Shown: positions 1-14,589, counted from the first letter of the stretch. The stretch: 64,000 nucleotides of DNA from Ophiosphaerella korrae (GCA_028456385.1 JALNQF010000141.1:1-64000), one strand, 5' to 3'. Notes: generated by a model from the sequence alone, not told the origin. A program made the numbers and translations.

Positions 1-54
1 CTAACTTTGAAGACTGCTTTGAAGAAACTTCATCTTTACCAAAGACAGGTGGCG

Positions 55-597
55 TTACTTAGCGGCGGCGCTAGCGGCGGTGGCGCTTTTAGCGTCAGCA
101 AAAACTTTTGAAAGGCACCTCCGTACAATAAGATGAGATAGGTGCGCAGAGTTGGTGGGGCGCGCGACTCGCTTGCCACCTACGTTAGCCATCCTCCGCC
201 ATCGTCGCAGGTTCACTCGGGTTATCCATCCTCTCTTCAGCTTCCGGGAAAAGAGAATATAGCATTGCGGGACTAGAGATTGGAAAATTCTATAATACGT
301 ACCAGGAATATCGCAGGCGCACCCAGGATACCTGTTCTCCCACCACGTTCCTCCGATCCCATCGTTCTTCTCGTAGATTGTCAAGTCGACATTTCGGAGT
401 AATTCTGGGATGCGTATCCCCATGTATATGCCCGAGAAGCCCGCACCAATTACGATAATACGCATGCGGCGGAAGTTTTCTACGGTCGCATCTTTGATTG
501 TGTGCTTTGGCGCTGACGGGGCGTTGGCGGGCGTATTTGCAAGGCCCTGGGTATTGGAAGCATCCATTGGAGTAAGTGGGGGCACTGCGGTCGTCAC
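55..597 (-). pseudogene. Baeyer-Villiger flavin monooxygenase, N-terminal fragment
   Basis: The first ~100 codons match the start of FAD/NADPH Baeyer-Villiger monooxygenases, which insert oxygen next to a ketone. A glycine-rich FAD-binding Rossmann motif (VIGAGFSGIYMG) lies near residue 50, and the family motif GGTWWENRYPGCACDIP follows near residues 83-99. Downstream of DIPG (about position 305) similarity stops: the expected aromatic-rich continuation, NADPH-binding site and BVMO fingerprint are absent, although the frame stays open to 55. A possible donor (GTACGT) lies at the break, but I could not find a convincing next exon before the window start. Family members are usually above 500 residues, so this is a truncated gene, or a gene whose remaining exons lie outside the window. 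Start chosen at the first ATG; an internal Met at residue 11 is also possible. Confidence 0.7.
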
Positions 598-1217
598 TTT
601 GAGAAACGAAGTCTGCTGCTGTAGCTATTCTTGTACAATTGATAACGCCTCTTTAGTAGGGATAAACATATTGGAGCTCATCCCCATATCCGAAGTACCT
701 CCCATTATCCGAAAGACCTCCCATTATCCGAAAGTCATACCGTGAAGCTCCGACGGCAGTGCAAGACGGCTTATCTGATTACCTATGTCCTGAACAGGAG
801 ACTCGAGCTTTCGGAAGTGAATGATTAAGTCCCCCCGAACCAATAATGCTACATTCCGATGGCTGCCTTATGGTCCTGGTCTCATCGGAAACCGTGGGTC
901 AGAATGCAGATGCAGATTAAGTGGCCTTGGAGAATATGTCACCTGTCCAAGGCTAGCTAATTTCCTTATTTACTAGCGTTAACCTAGTGTTTAGCGCTAG
1001 GCAAGGTAGGGCCTATTCGGCTGCGTGGGGCGGGTACTAATGTTATGTATACCGCATTTGCGCATATTATAGGTCCTAAAAAACTAGCAGCCCCAATATA
1101 GTTTAACAAATCGGAACCCTTAAGGTATTCGATAACCGATGCAGGAGGCGCGGCCTTAATACTAAGTAGAAGTTCTACAGTTCCAGCGCCCTGCACTCGC
1201 AGCCGTCCACTAGGTTA
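598..1217. other. Upstream region of the BVMO fragment, no gene seen
   Basis: Mixed-composition DNA between the BVMO fragment and the left end of the nested transposon. It holds a 19-bp tandem repeat at 697-734. Composition becomes more AT-rich from about 960, with taa/tag-rich stretches suggesting light RIP. The short open frame at 984-1196 on the minus strand shows no recognisable domain. Confidence 0.5.
697..734. repeat. 19-bp direct tandem repeat, two copies
   Basis: Two perfect adjacent copies of acctcccattatccgaaag at 697-715 and 716-734, with a partial related piece (atccgaagt) just before. They lie ~100 bp upstream of the BVMO fragment start, so they could be duplicated regulator-binding sites; that role is inference only. 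Confidence 0.75.
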
Positions 1218-1696
1218 GTGAGGCTCACCGCTAAGTGCCTAGCCCCACCTAATACCCGCTTTTTCCCCTTAGCCCCCCCTCTATCTTAACAACTACTTCT
1301 TCTATTAATTCTTAATTTTAGTATATATTATAAATAAGTATTAGAAACTACTTTATTTAAATTTTTTTTTAAAAATTTAATATTAGTAGAAATATTATAC
1401 TTTAAAGTATTTTAGTATTTTTTATATAGTTATAAATAACTATATAATATAGCTTAAGAAGAAGCTATAAGTTTTAATATAGATTATCTATTTATATAGT
1501 TTAAAGTTATAAATATTACTTATAAATAATACTATATAATTTATTAGTTATTTAAAGCTAAACTTTCTATATAAAGCTTTATAAATATATCTTTAATATA
1601 ATAGGTATTTTATATAATAATAATAACTTTTCTAACTTATATATAAATTATTACTAATACAAGTTAGTTTAAAGTCTAATTACTTAATATTAAGTA
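1218..1696. repeat. Left terminal inverted repeat of copy 1 (outer part)
   Basis: This pairs with 16336-16730 read on the opposite strand. The first ~90 bp are GC-rich, with long C-runs before taacaactacttcttct; the rest is AT-rich. About 85 bp near 1330-1410 have no partner in the right arm but are present in both arms of the second copy, so the right arm suffered a deletion. Confidence 0.85.
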
Positions 1697-1893
1697 TTAT
1701 AAGATTATAAGCTTAAAGATAAATAGAAGATAATTATTAATTCTACGTAACTATAAAAGAGATAGTTTATATATCTATATAAGATTACTAGATCTTTTAG
1801 TTCTTCCTATTCTATTTAAGTTCTATATTTATCTAATCTTAGCTCTAGTTATAGAGCTTTATATTATACTAAAGATAATTAATTTCTAATAAT
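1697..1893 (-). repeat. 3' LTR of the Copia-like element
   Basis: This aligns in direct orientation with about 15733-15946. The shared core runs from gtaactataaaagagatag to gagctttatatta, with scattered C/T and G/A differences expected from RIP. Confidence 0.8.
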
Positions 1894-4800
1894 ATACTTT
1901 TTAGGTAAGTTATAATTATAGTTTACCTATAATTTAAAAGATCTTATATTTAGTAGTTATATAATTTTATTAGGTAAGAAAGCCTATACTTATATATATA
2001 TATACTTAATTAATCCTAGTAAAGTAGCTTTACTTTTTTAGTACTTATACTACTTTTTACTTACTAAGATAGCTATAAGTATCTAATTAGTTAAGTTAAT
2101 CTTTTTTTCTATACTTACTTAATTATTATATACTAACTAAATAATTATAAAACTTTAGAAATATTAACTTTATACGCTTAACTAATATTACTAACTATAA
2201 GTAAGCTAAGTATACTTATTTAGCTAAGAAATAAAGTATTAAGTAAGCTTAGAGTAATAGAAGTAATAATAGTAATTTAGAGTCTATATCTAAGCTATTA
2301 GCTAATAATTATAATAAGGTTAAAAAGAGTAAGTCTACTCTTAGTACTTTTAGTAATTAAATAATTAAGGATTCTATAAAGATTATTACTAAGACTTTTT
2401 TTAAGCTTAATAAGTATAATTTCTCTTTACTAATTAGTTTTTACTTTATAGATAATTTCTATAAAGCTTCTAATTAAAAATATAAAGCTTACGATAAAAA
2501 TCTTAGATTTTATATTAGTACTTATAAGATACTTTATACTTATTACTATAATTCTAATAGAAAGCTTATTTATATTTCTAGTAAGAGCCTTTATTACCTA
2601 AGATTATTTCTTAAGCTAACTATTTTTTAGAGAGAGTACGTACTTATATAAGTCTTTTAACTCTTTTTAAGTCTAGTACTATTTTATCTCTTAAGATTAA
2701 AATACCTTAAGCTTTTTATAGTACTCTAAAGACTACTTTAGTAATACTTAAGATTATAACTAAAATACCTAAGATTATAACTATAACGCCTAAGATTATA
2801 ACTTTTAAGTAATTATTAGTTACTAGTACTTTTATTCTTACTACTACTTTAATTCTAAGCTCTTTTATTAATAAGTATTAGTACGCTATTAAGAGTTTAT
2901 TTACTAAGTATACTAATAAGTATAGTACTATTTTTATAAACTAGTATAATTACTTACTATTTAATTAGTTTAAGAGAGATTAAGTACTTTATAAGTAATT
3001 ACTAAATAAAAATACTTTATATAAGTATTAGTATATTATATCTACTAGATTACTATATAGTTCTCTAAGTAGATTAGTAAGTAAAACCTTTACTTCTATT
3101 CTTTAAAATTTTAGTAGTTTAACTTAAGCTTAGATCTAAAGTCTTTTTAGTATTATAATAAAGAATATAGCTAATATAGTAGAGTTAAAGAGTTTAATAA
3201 GTACTAAAGTACTTTTAGTAAAAGTAAAAAAGCTAAAAATAGTTTCTAAGCTATATACTTATAAAGCTATTAGAAAGTTAAAGATTAAAGCTAATACTAC
3301 TTTTATTACTTTATACTATACTACTTACTCTTAAGCTATAATTAATTATAGTAAGGATTCTAATAATAATATTAATAGATTAGATAGTAATTCTATTCCT
3401 ATAACCTACTATTATAGAAATCCTAGTATTTAGCGCGTAAATACTTACTATTAGTATATTAAGAGTATAGTAGCTAATAAAAGCCTGAGTAAGAATTTTA
3501 ATAATACTAATCCTAGTAATTACTACTAAAAGTATACTTCTAGTTATAGCTACTATATTATTCTAGTATAGTTATTATATACTACTAAGATTATTATAAA
3601 TTATACCTTTAAGAAAAAAAAGTACTACTACTAAAAAAAATTATAAAATTTTTATAGCTCTCTTAAAAGCTCTTAAAGTAATTAATTATCTTTTCTAGTT
3701 TTTTATTTAAGAGCTTCTATTAACTACTAATAAGTAAAAGCTAGGTTCTAAGAAATCTTTTTTTTCTAAAAAGTATACTTATATTAGTAAATCCTTTAAT
3801 CTTAAAGATTTTAACTTTATATCTTTTATAACTAAAAGCTATACTATATAGAAGATTATAAAGTAATCTCTTATTTAGTAGTATACTCTTTTAATTAATT
3901 AGGTAGTTAGTAAGTATAATACTTAGGGTTTTATAGTTTAATTATACTCTTCTTAAGTTAAATATTAAAATTTAGACTACTTTAACTTATAATTATTATA
4001 TTTTATAATTTAATAACTTATTTCTTATTAAATTAAGCTAGCTTATAAATCTTTTTAATTACTATTTTATTAGATATATTATAAAACTATTAGCTAGTAT
4101 TATATTTATAAAAAAGTAAGCTATCTTAAACAATCTTTTTTTATACTCTTACTAGAGCTATATATTCTATATATTAGTATATTGTAATTAAGTTATAATA
4201 CTTTTATTTTTATTTATTACTAATTTAATTATCTTTTAATTATTATAATAGATTCTCTAAGTAGCTCTATATTTAAAAGTAATTTTATTAAAGAATTATT
4301 TTAAAGTTATTATTTCTTTACTTACGTACTTAAGAGCTATTAGCTTAGCTTCTATAGTTAATATTATTACTATTAACTATCCTACTAATTTCTATATAAT
4401 TACTTTACTAAAGAGTTTAATTATATATTTATATATTAATCTTTTTATCTTACTATTATCTATAAAAGATACGTCTCTATAGATTATAAGTTTTACTCCT
4501 TTAAACTTACTATATTATATTCTTCTATATTTTATATAATATAAGTATATAATTACTTATTTTATAGCTTTAAAATACTCTAAGTATAAGTTTATAAAGA
4601 ATAGAGATAGCTATAATACTATAAATACTATATCTAGGCGTAGCATAATTACTATATAAAGTATTAATCTAATATATTCTTAATATTATTTAATTTCTTG
4701 TTTCAAAGCTTTTCTTTAGTTTCTTTCTAGTTCTTTTACTAGAAGTAGTATTTCTAAAAAGATTTTAGTATTTATAAGCTTAAACTTCTTAGTAATCTTA

Positions 4801-7800
4801 TTAATATATTTATTATATATAAGTATAATTATTCTTTTATCTCTATCTTTAATTACTTTTATATTTAAGAACTATTCTACTACTTTTTTAGATTTAATTT
4901 TATAAGCTAAAGTAATATTACTTATTAGATTTTAAGTAATCTTCTTATAGCTTTTATAGTAAATCTAAAATATATTATCTATATAAAAGAGTAGTATAAT
5001 CTTTTAATTATTACTAAAGAATAAGTAAAGCTTTTCTTTTAATAGTATAAGCCTTCCTTTTTTTAGTATTTTTAAGAACTTTTTATCTTATAGTAAAGGT
5101 AAATCTTTTAATCTATATAGTACTTATTTAAGCTTTACGTATTTTCTTTCTACTTTAAATCTATCTAGTAGCTTATAGAGTACTTTAAGTTAGTTATCTT
5201 TATAAGTATATATAAAAGTACTAACTATATTATATTATATAATCTCTAGATTAAATTTAGCTATAATAGCTATTACTAATCTAAATAAGTATAATACTAA
5301 TATTACTACGTATATTAATTAAATTATATTAATTATTTATAAATTACTTTTAATATAGATTCTAGCTTTATACTTCTTAAAGTAGCTATCTTTATTAAAT
5401 TTATATATAAATATCTATTTTAAGTAGTAGAAAGTACTTTTCTATTAGAAATCTAATAATTTCTTCTTATATTCTTACTAAATTAAAAGTATTAATATTT
5501 TTTTAAGCTACTTACTTAAAGAGCTCTCTATATTTATATATATAGTAATTTTTTTATTTAGTAAGTAGTTTATAGAGCTTATCTTAGTAAGTTTAAGATA
5601 AAATCTACTTATATTTTATAGTAGCTTTTATAATTACTATATAAACTATAGCTACTTAATTACTTTATTATTAGATAATAAAATCTAGAAGTAGTAGATC
5701 TTATAATACTTTACTTAACTTTTTTTATTTAAACTTATATAAAAGTATATATACATCTTTACTCTTAGCTTTATTATCTAAGTTTATTTTTTAAAGTCTT
5801 TAGCTTATATATATTAAAAGCTTTTAAGCTTACTTTACTTTATTTAAAGCTACTAAAGCTATAGCTACTTAATAAGAAGTAGTCTAGTTTTAATAAGCTT
5901 TATACTTATTTCTTAGCTATACTAGTAGGCTTACTTCTTTAGTTAAGTATATATCCTAAGAGCTACTAGATTATCTACTATTTTAATAATTACTTCTATA
6001 ATCTAGATTAGTTTCTTATAGCTAATACTTTCTAAGCTTATATATTTACTCTAGAGTTTAAAATCTAATTAGTTTAAGTTACTCTATATTAATTCTTTAT
6101 AGCTTACTAGCTAAGCTTACTACTTATATAAGGTTTACTCTTTATTCTACTAGAGCTAGCTAGCTAGCTATACTTTTAGCTTTTCTTAGAGCTTTACTTC
6201 TTAGATCTTATACTAAGTACTTTTTTTACTATTATTCTTTAGGATTTTATACTATAATTCTAAGTTACTTAAATATATTATAAGCTTCTTTTACGTTATA
6301 TACTTTATCTTTATATAGTTTAATAACTAATCTTTAAAACTTAAGCTCTTTAAGCTTTAGTATTTACTAGTCTTTTAATTCTTAGTAGAAGAGAGTTTTA
6401 TAAAAAGTTACGTTACGTATTATAATTACTTAATTTAATTTAGAGATCTATATTCTATATATATTAGATACTCTATATCTTACTAGATATCTAATATAGC
6501 CTTTTAGGTTTACTTTAAAACTTCTATAATTACGTCTAGCTACTTATTCCTAATTAGTAAGTATACTTAGTAGCTATAAGTATATATACTACTCTAATCT
6601 AAGTAGTAATTAGCTATAATAGCTCTTACTAGTTCTAGCTTATAGTACTTAAAGTACTATTAAAACTAGTTATTAAGTACTATATTTAGAGCTTAGAAGT
6701 TATAAGTATAGCTTAGGCTTATATTATATAGCTATATAGCTATATCTACTATTTCTAGCTAAAGTATTTCTAGTAGGTTTACGTTAGATTTTATCTTAAT
6801 TAATTTATTAATAATTCTCTAGCTAGCTCTCTCTAGTACTCTATTTAGCTTATATATATACTAGAGAGCTTTTAATTATAATTTCTTTATTTTAAGTTTA
6901 AGTTTTAAAATATAATATACCTCTCTATAGTTAAGTTACTATATTATTATTTTATATAATTATATATATATAGAGCTTATATTAAGCTATTAGTAAGTTT
7001 TTAAAGTTTTTAAAGATCTTTATTATTATTAGAAGTAATATACTTTAAAATAAGTAGATATTAATCTTTTTATTATAGTTATACTTAATAAGTAAGATTT
7101 ATACTTTATATATATACTTTATTAGTATATTAAAAAGATCTTATAATATACGCTAGTAAAGATATAGAGATCTCTCTTTAGATTTTCTTAAAATAACTTA
7201 CTTTATATATATTATTACGTAATACTTATACTATACACGTAGTATTCTTTTTATTTATACGTTTTTTATATTCTTTACTAGTACTCTTAGAGCTACTAGT
7301 CTTAGATAGCTTAATCTTAAGTACTAAAGCTCTTTAGAGTATAATCTTAGAGCTATTATCTAAGATTATATTTATTATAGTAAAGTAAAGTATAATAAGT
7401 TTATATTTAATAAAAGTAAAGTTATACTTATATAAAAGTTTTACTAGTATAATACTTTTATATAGCTCTTTAATCTTTAAAGTTATATTATATTTTTAAT
7501 ACTATACTCTAGCTTATTTATTATATACTTCTAAGATAATATTAATATAAAAACTATTAATTACTATTATATCTAAAAGCTTAAAATCTTTAGTAAAGTT
7601 TCTATAAGCTTTATTAAGTATATTCTTAAAAATCTTTATTCTTTTACTTAAAATAGAGAAGGATTAAGTATTAATTTCTACGTAGCTAACTCCTAAAGTT
7701 TTTATAAAGGTTTCTAGTTTAATTAAGCTTAATAAGTTAACTAGATATAGTACTACTTCATTATTAAGTATAGTACTTTTTAAGAGTAGATAAGTATTAA

Positions 7801-7884
7801 AATTTATTATTAAGTATACTTTTAGAGCTAGTTTAATTATTATATATAAATTTATTAGAGTAGCTTAAAGCTTTCTTAAAAAGG
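1894..7884 (-). pseudogene. Copia-like polyprotein remnant: reverse transcriptase / RNase H part
   Basis: This AT-rich block on the minus strand holds the downstream two-thirds of the Copia element. The RT core is readable near 4760-5030 (LFYIDNIF, then FLNIKVIKDRDKR). The conserved YVDD aspartate pair is altered to D-N, a G-to-A change. Upstream integrase should lie between about 5400 and 7884 and RNase H below 4700, inferred from the canonical Copia order rather than from clear motifs. Stops occur every few codons, so nothing here can be expressed. Confidence 0.65.
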
Positions 7885-8325
7885 TATTAAGTCTTTAGAA
7901 CTAAGTAAAGTAATAAGAGTAAGTAAGCTTTTATAAAATTAGTAAAGTTAGTAAATAAGTTAGTTACTTAACTTAATTAATAGTTAGCTCTTATTAGAGT
8001 ATTACAAGGTATATAAGTATTAATAGATAGATAAGAATCTAATTAAAGTATTAGTTATAATACTTTATTAAGATAAGAAGTAAAGAAGAGATTAAATATA
8101 ATAGTCTATAAAGGTTAATTAACGTTCCTATATACTTACTATCTAGTGTTTATTTCTAAGTATTTGCTCTAGAGCGTTTACTCTAGAGTACTTATTTCTA
8201 AGTATTTACTCTAGAGTATTTACTCTAAAGCGTTTACTACTAAATAGTTATATATTCTACTACGCTATATTACCTACCTAATCGCGTATAATATAATAGC
8301 TTACTTACTACTTAGTATTATAATA
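7885..8325 (-). repeat. 3' LTR of nested Gypsy-1
   Basis: 441 bp, starting tattaagt and ending agtattataata (RIP-altered TG...CA termini). It contains an extra ~42-bp internal duplication of a tttctaagtatttactctag module not present in the 399-bp partner. Confidence 0.9.
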
Positions 8326-11300
8326 CTATCTCCCTTTCTTATACTAGGTATAGCTTATAAGTAGTTTACTCTACTGTCTAGTTAAAAACTATCTTACTAT
8401 AATATTACTTCTTTCTTAGTTTTATAAATTTTATCTCTTATTAGAAATCTCTACTATAAACTATATTTCTAAAATACCTTATCTATATTATTCTCTTTTA
8501 GGTATTTCTTATTTTATTATACTAGATTCTACTCTAAAGTATACTAAGTATACTTATATAAGGTATTCTTATATTAGTATAACTTTAGAGTTTCTTATTA
8601 GAACTTATAAAAAGTTTTATAAAAAGGTTAATAATAATTAAAAACTTCTTACTATTATTATTACTTATTTACTATATAATAAGAAAATATTAGAATCTAC
8701 TAAAGAGTATACTTATTATAAGGCCTTATACTTAGTATTAGAATTAGAGTAAGAAGGTAATAAAGTCTTAGTATAAGTTCTTAACTATTTTACTACTTCT
8801 ATTAATATTACTTCCTCTTTTACTATCTAGTCTACTATTAGCTTATTAGATAAATTTATTATAACTAAAGGCACTTTATAGGCTCTATATAGTTATATTT
8901 ATTATAGAACTTTCTTTTACTAATATATTTATTATACCTTAGCTATAGCTTTATATATCCTATATATCTTAGTATATAATACTTATTTCTTACTTTTTTA
9001 AGTATTAACTAATAATTCTATAGATTAGCTTTAGGTTTCTATATATTTTTACTTACTAGGTAGCCTTTCTATTTTACTAGCTACTTTTAGATAAACTATA
9101 TACTTTAGAAAGTATTATATCTTATTTCTTAATATCTCTATAAGTCTTTAACTTTAAACTTATTATTCTCTTCTTTCTAATATTAGAATTGTTACTATAC
9201 TAGTATTTTTAGCTTAGCTAGTTCTAGTAGGCTTATATAGAACTTAGAGTATACCTTAGTATCTTTAGGTAGTTCTAGTATTTTTATAACTAGCTTATTA
9301 TCTTCTTTAACTAAAAATAGTCTAATCTTAATATAGTCTAGTTCTTTACTAAGTTACTTTATCTATAGATTCTTTATATAAAGATACGCTTTATCTCTTT
9401 TTTTTTTAGCTAAGGTACTATTTTCTATTTTTAATTAATATATAAAATACTTTATTTTTAAGCTTTCTTTAGTTTTTATCTTATCTTATTATAGAGTTCT
9501 TATATATCTTTAACTCTAACTAATATTACTTCTATTTTAGGTCTTAGTAGTATTCTCTTAAATAAATTAGGGTATATCTTATAGTTTATAAAATATAGTA
9601 TTTTACTTATTACTTCTAAGTACTTATTATTATATACTAATTATACTATAAGTAATAGTAATACTTAATTATTCTACTTCTAATTACTATAAATCCTTAG
9701 GTATATCTTTAATATCCTATTAGTCTATTCTATCTATCTATCTATCTATAGATAATAGGCTATTAATAGCTTTCTTTTTATCTCTATTACTATAAGTAGC
9801 GTTATCTAGTAATTAGATATAAAAAGCTTATCTCTATTACTAATAATACTTTTTAGTATCTTATATCTTTGTATTAGTACGTCTAGTAGTACGTATCCTA
9901 GCTAATCTACTATATAGTTACTTTAGAATTTCTCTATCTTAGTATATTTTATAAATTAGTCTATAATTACTATTATTATATTATATCTTATTCTTATTAC
10001 TAAGTCTTTTAATATTATTAGTCTTGTAATAAAGTCTATTATAATATCTATTTCTAGTTCTTTTAGTATCTTAATTACTTATATTTCTGTATAAAGTATA
10101 TATATCTTATACTTATTCTTTTAGTAATCTATATATTCTCTAATAAACTATATTACTTTCTCTTTTATCTTACTAAATCTATAGTTCTTCTAGATTAGTT
10201 TTATAGTTTATATAATCTTTAGGTACTTATATACTAAGTTATTATAGTATTATTATATAATTACTTTTTTTAGTTCTTCTAAAACCTTATATATAATCCT
10301 AACTACGTTATTAATCTCTTGTTTTTCTACAAGTTATATACTTAGTACTAGGTATTGTTATTTATTATCTTAGAATATAGCTTCTTTTACTACTTGTCTC
10401 TTTCTTATAATATTATATCTTTAGCTAAGTATGTTTACTTAGCTATTTTCTTTACTTAGTACGTACTAAATCTTAAATTTATACTATCTTAGTAGTTCTA
10501 ACTATTATATCTACTTATCCTTTAACTTCTTACTTATTATAAAGTATATTAGGTTCTTATAATCTATCTTAATAATTACTTCTACTATACTTTTAGTATA
10601 CGCTCTCTAATATTTAAGTATATTAACTATTATAAGTAGCTCCTTATTATATATATTATATCTTTCTTCTTATTCTATAAACTTCTCTAAATAGTATATA
10701 ATTAGATACTATTTCTTTTTATACTCTTATAGCGCTATTACTCTATAAGCTAGATTAGATATACTAGTTTTAATAACTAGAGTCTTATTACTATAAAATT
10801 ATTTTAGAACTAGTAGTATAATATAGGCTTACTTAAGTTCTTTATAAGAATATTTTTACTCTACTCTTTATTCTTATATTATATCTTTCTATAAAGTATT
10901 AGTTAAAGTTTATAAATCTTAGGAATAATTATACGTCTTTAACTATCTTAGGTTCTTTCTATTCTTTTACTACTTTAATCTTTTTTTAGCTTATCTTAAC
11001 TTTATTAATACTTATTATATATCCTAGAAACTTTACTTCTATCTTATACTATTTATACTTCTCTAGCTTTAGTTATAGGTTATATTAGTCTAAGTACTAT
11101 AGTACTATTATTACTTACTCTACGTACTTACTTTCTTCTTTAGAATATATTAGTATATTATCTAGGTACGCTATAATAAACTTATCTAAGTATTCTTATA
11201 ATATATTATTAATTAGTCTTTAGAATATTACTAGTATATTTATTAGTCTAAAAGGTATTACTATATACTTATAATATCTATAGTATATTTAGAATATTAT

Positions 11301-14190
11301 CTTCTACTTTTTACTTACTTTAATTTATATTAGGTAGTATCTATCTTTTAAGCCTAGCTTTATAAAAATCTTAGCTTAGCTTAGCTTATCTTAGAGTTTA
11401 TCTATATTTAGTAGTAAGTATTAGTCCTTTACTATAATATTGTTTAGTTTTTAGTAGTTTATATATATCTTTAGTAGTTTTTTCTTCTTAAGTATAAAGA
11501 GAATTAGAAATCTTACTAATAATAAGGATTTATATATATATCTCTTCTTTAAGTCCTTATTTAGTCTTTTTTAGAGTATTACTTATTTACTTTCTATTAA
11601 TTAGTAAATAAGCTTAAAAGGTAGCTCTTTTCTTTTTTATAACTTAATTATATAGTCTTAAGGTTAGTACTTAAGTAATACTAGTATATCTATTTCTTCT
11701 ATAAATAAGTAGCTAAACTTATATTATTCTAGGATCTTAGGAGTTATACATTACTCCTTTACTTTTACTTCTTAGCTTAGCGCTCTACTAGTACCTATAA
11801 AGGTACTTATTTTCTCTTAATATATTACTATTAAAGCTACTATCTTATATAGTACCTTCTTATCTACTATTAAATACTACTAATATATAGGCTTAGATCT
11901 ACGTACGTCTTTATAGTTATTAAATAAGAGGTTCTAGTTTTTCTAATTAACTCTAGGATTAAACTCTTATAGCTATAAGAGTCCTAGTATAATATCTTTA
12001 TTAGCTAAAACTAATACGTCTAAGGTAATCCTTATACTATATCCTTAAATAATAATCTCTATAGTTACTTTATTACTAACTATTAGGTTTCTTAGTATTA
12101 GCTATCTATTTATAATATAGATTAGATATAGTATCTTCTTTACTTATAGTTAGAGTCTTACTTATTCTACTACTTTAGGTATAATTTAGTTTATAAATAA
12201 CTCTAAATCTACTAATACTTTTATTTTTTATCTCTTTATCTTTACTAAGAGTTTAATAAGTCTTTTAGTATTAATAGTGTTATAGCTTCTAGATATATAT
12301 CTACTATTAGCTATTTACTTAAAAAAGACTTAATCTTATAATCTTTATTTATCTTTTACTAAAATCTTTAGAGTATCTTAATCTCTTTATATTATTTATA
12401 CTTCTCTAGCGTATAGGTTTACTAGATTAGATTAATATATTAGTTATTTATAAGTATTTTACTTGTATTTATATTTTCTTTAGTTATACTTAGAAAGTAC
12501 TTAGCCTCTTACTTTTCTTATAGGTGTTATTTATATCTTATATTTATATACTCTTCTTAGTTCTATTTATATCTAGGTCTCTTATAAGAGAAATATCTAG
12601 ATCTTATCTTATTAGAGTAGTAAGTAAAGTAGTTATTATAGTAATATCTTATCTATAATAGTAGTAAATAGTTTAGGTTATATAAGTATAGCTAGTATTA
12701 TAGTTCTTATATTAATACTAGATCTATAATAATTAGCGCCTAATTATTATTAGTATATAATAATTTATATTACTAGGTTTACTTTACTTTATATATCTAG
12801 TATTTTTTATCTTACTATTCTTTTACTAAGTAGTAGCTATCTACTAGTCTTTAGATTTCTTCTATAAATCTATCTTATACTTTAGTATCTTCTTACTTTA
12901 GCTCTAGTATTTTAGGTACTATTTTGTATTTAGAAGTCTCTAGCTCTTAGTTTTTTTTCTTATTCTTGTCTTAGGCTATATATACTTACTTTCTTAGATA
13001 TAGTATTATTTTATACTTATACTCTACCCTTCTTTAGTATAGCTAAAGGTATTCTAAGGTATCTATCTTAGCTTACTTCTACTTAAGCTAATACCTCTTT
13101 ATATAGCTTTATACTCCTAGTAGTATATTTATAGCTTTTACTTTATTATTTATTATAAAGTTAGTTAGCTTTATAGTAATCTTATAGTAGTTATATTTCT
13201 TACTTATATTTTACTACTAGAGGTTTATAGTCTTATAATCTCTCTTTTCCTAGCTTTTTCTAGAGATTACTTCTTATTCTTCTTTTCTATTATTATCTTA
13301 CTTTTTAAGTATATTAATTTATTATATAATCTTGTTTTTTACTTAGTAATTCTTTACTAGATACTTTATTTTACTATTCTTATAGTATTTTTAGCTTTCT
13401 ACTCTTTTAGAGTTTTTATAGTAATAGTATTCTTATTTTCTTAAGTTTATATTAATAATAAATATTTTATCTAGCCTAAAGTATCTATAGCTACTTTAAA
13501 CTTAGTTATTTTTATATTTACGTTAGTACTTATACTTAGGTTTATACTTCTTACTTTCTATACGTAGTACTTTTACGTTCTTAGCTTCTACTATATATTT
13601 ATATATATAGTTATTAACTTAAAATACTTTTTCTATTAGGTCTTCTAATATCTTAATTATAGCTCTACTATATATTAGCTTACTTTTAATATTACTTTTA
13701 AGTTTCTATTAAAATATCCTTATTAATAACTTATTATTCTATTTAATTTATATAGCGTAGCTTTAGAACTTATTAGTATAGTCTACTACTACCTTATTTT
13801 ATTATAGCTACTATATTACGCGCTTTACTACTACTATCTTATTTACTAGTAAAAAGGCTTATTATACTTTATCTTTAAACTTAATCTATTCTTTAAATAT
13901 TTTATTGTAGTTATTATTATTATTATTATTAAGGTATTTTTTAAAGTATAGTATAACCTATTTCTCTACCTTACTCTTTATATAAGATAATATAAGTATA
14001 GCTCTATTTTTATCTTAATCTTAGTCTACTTTAAAAAAGAAATTAAGTTATAAGATTTATAGCTTAAGCTTATTTTATTCTCTATAGTAGAGGTCTAGCT
14101 TAGTAACCTTAGAAGTAGCTATATAGGTTACTTTTATACGCTAGTTATCTATATTTATTAATATATTACTTATTTTAAAGGTATTTAATA
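8326..14190 (-). pseudogene. Gypsy-1 gag-pol remnant
   Basis: This is the internal region of the nested Ty3/Gypsy element. On the minus strand the order is gag (about 14100-12500, motifs not legible), then RT near 11140-11170, then integrase with a D-containing DFITxL stretch near 10040 and the second catalytic region IISNRD near 9840. Stop codons from RIP interrupt every frame. An LTR-adjacent polypurine tract is at 8326-8340. Confidence 0.75.
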
Positions 14191-14589
14191 TATTAAGTTC
14201 TTAGAACTAAGTAAAGTAATAAGGGTAAGTAGGCTTCTATAAGATAAGTAAGGTTAATAAATAAGTTAGTTACTTAACTTAATTAATAGTTAGCTTTTAT
14301 TAGAGTATTACAAGGTATATAAGTATTAATAGATAGATAAGAATCTAATTAAAGTATTAGTTATAATACTCTATTAGAATAAGAAGTAAAGAAGAGATTA
14401 AATACAATAGTCTATAAAGGTCTATTAACGTTCTTATATACTTGCTATCTAGCGTTTATTTCTAAGTATTTACTCTAGAGTGTTTACTCTAGAGCGTTTA
14501 CTACTAAATAGTTACGTATTCTACTACGCTATATTACCTACCTAATCGCGTACAATATAATAGCTTACTTACTACTTAGTATTATAATA
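14191..14589 (-). repeat. 5' LTR of nested Gypsy-1
   Basis: 399 bp, directly repeated at 7885-8325, with shared blocks such as ttacttaacttaattaatag and tctactacgctatattacct. Confidence 0.9.

Larger units (their letters stand above)
7885..14589 (-). mobile_element. Ty3/Gypsy LTR retrotransposon nested in the Copia element
   Basis: LTRs lie at 7885-8325 and 14191-14589 in direct orientation. Flanks are aaagg (7880-7884) and aaaag (14590-14594), a 5-bp target duplication differing by one transition. Minus orientation is shown three ways. A polypurine tract (minus-strand aagaaagggagatag) directly abuts the low-coordinate LTR. A reverse transcriptase box reads YLDNILIYSKE at about 11139-11170. 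Integrase core pieces read DIIIDFITRL (about 10013-10050) and IISNRDKLF (about 9825-9850). RT lies upstream of integrase in the minus direction, the Ty3/Gypsy order. Aspartates in the catalytic boxes are converted to asparagine and stops are frequent, so the element is dead. Confidence 0.9.
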
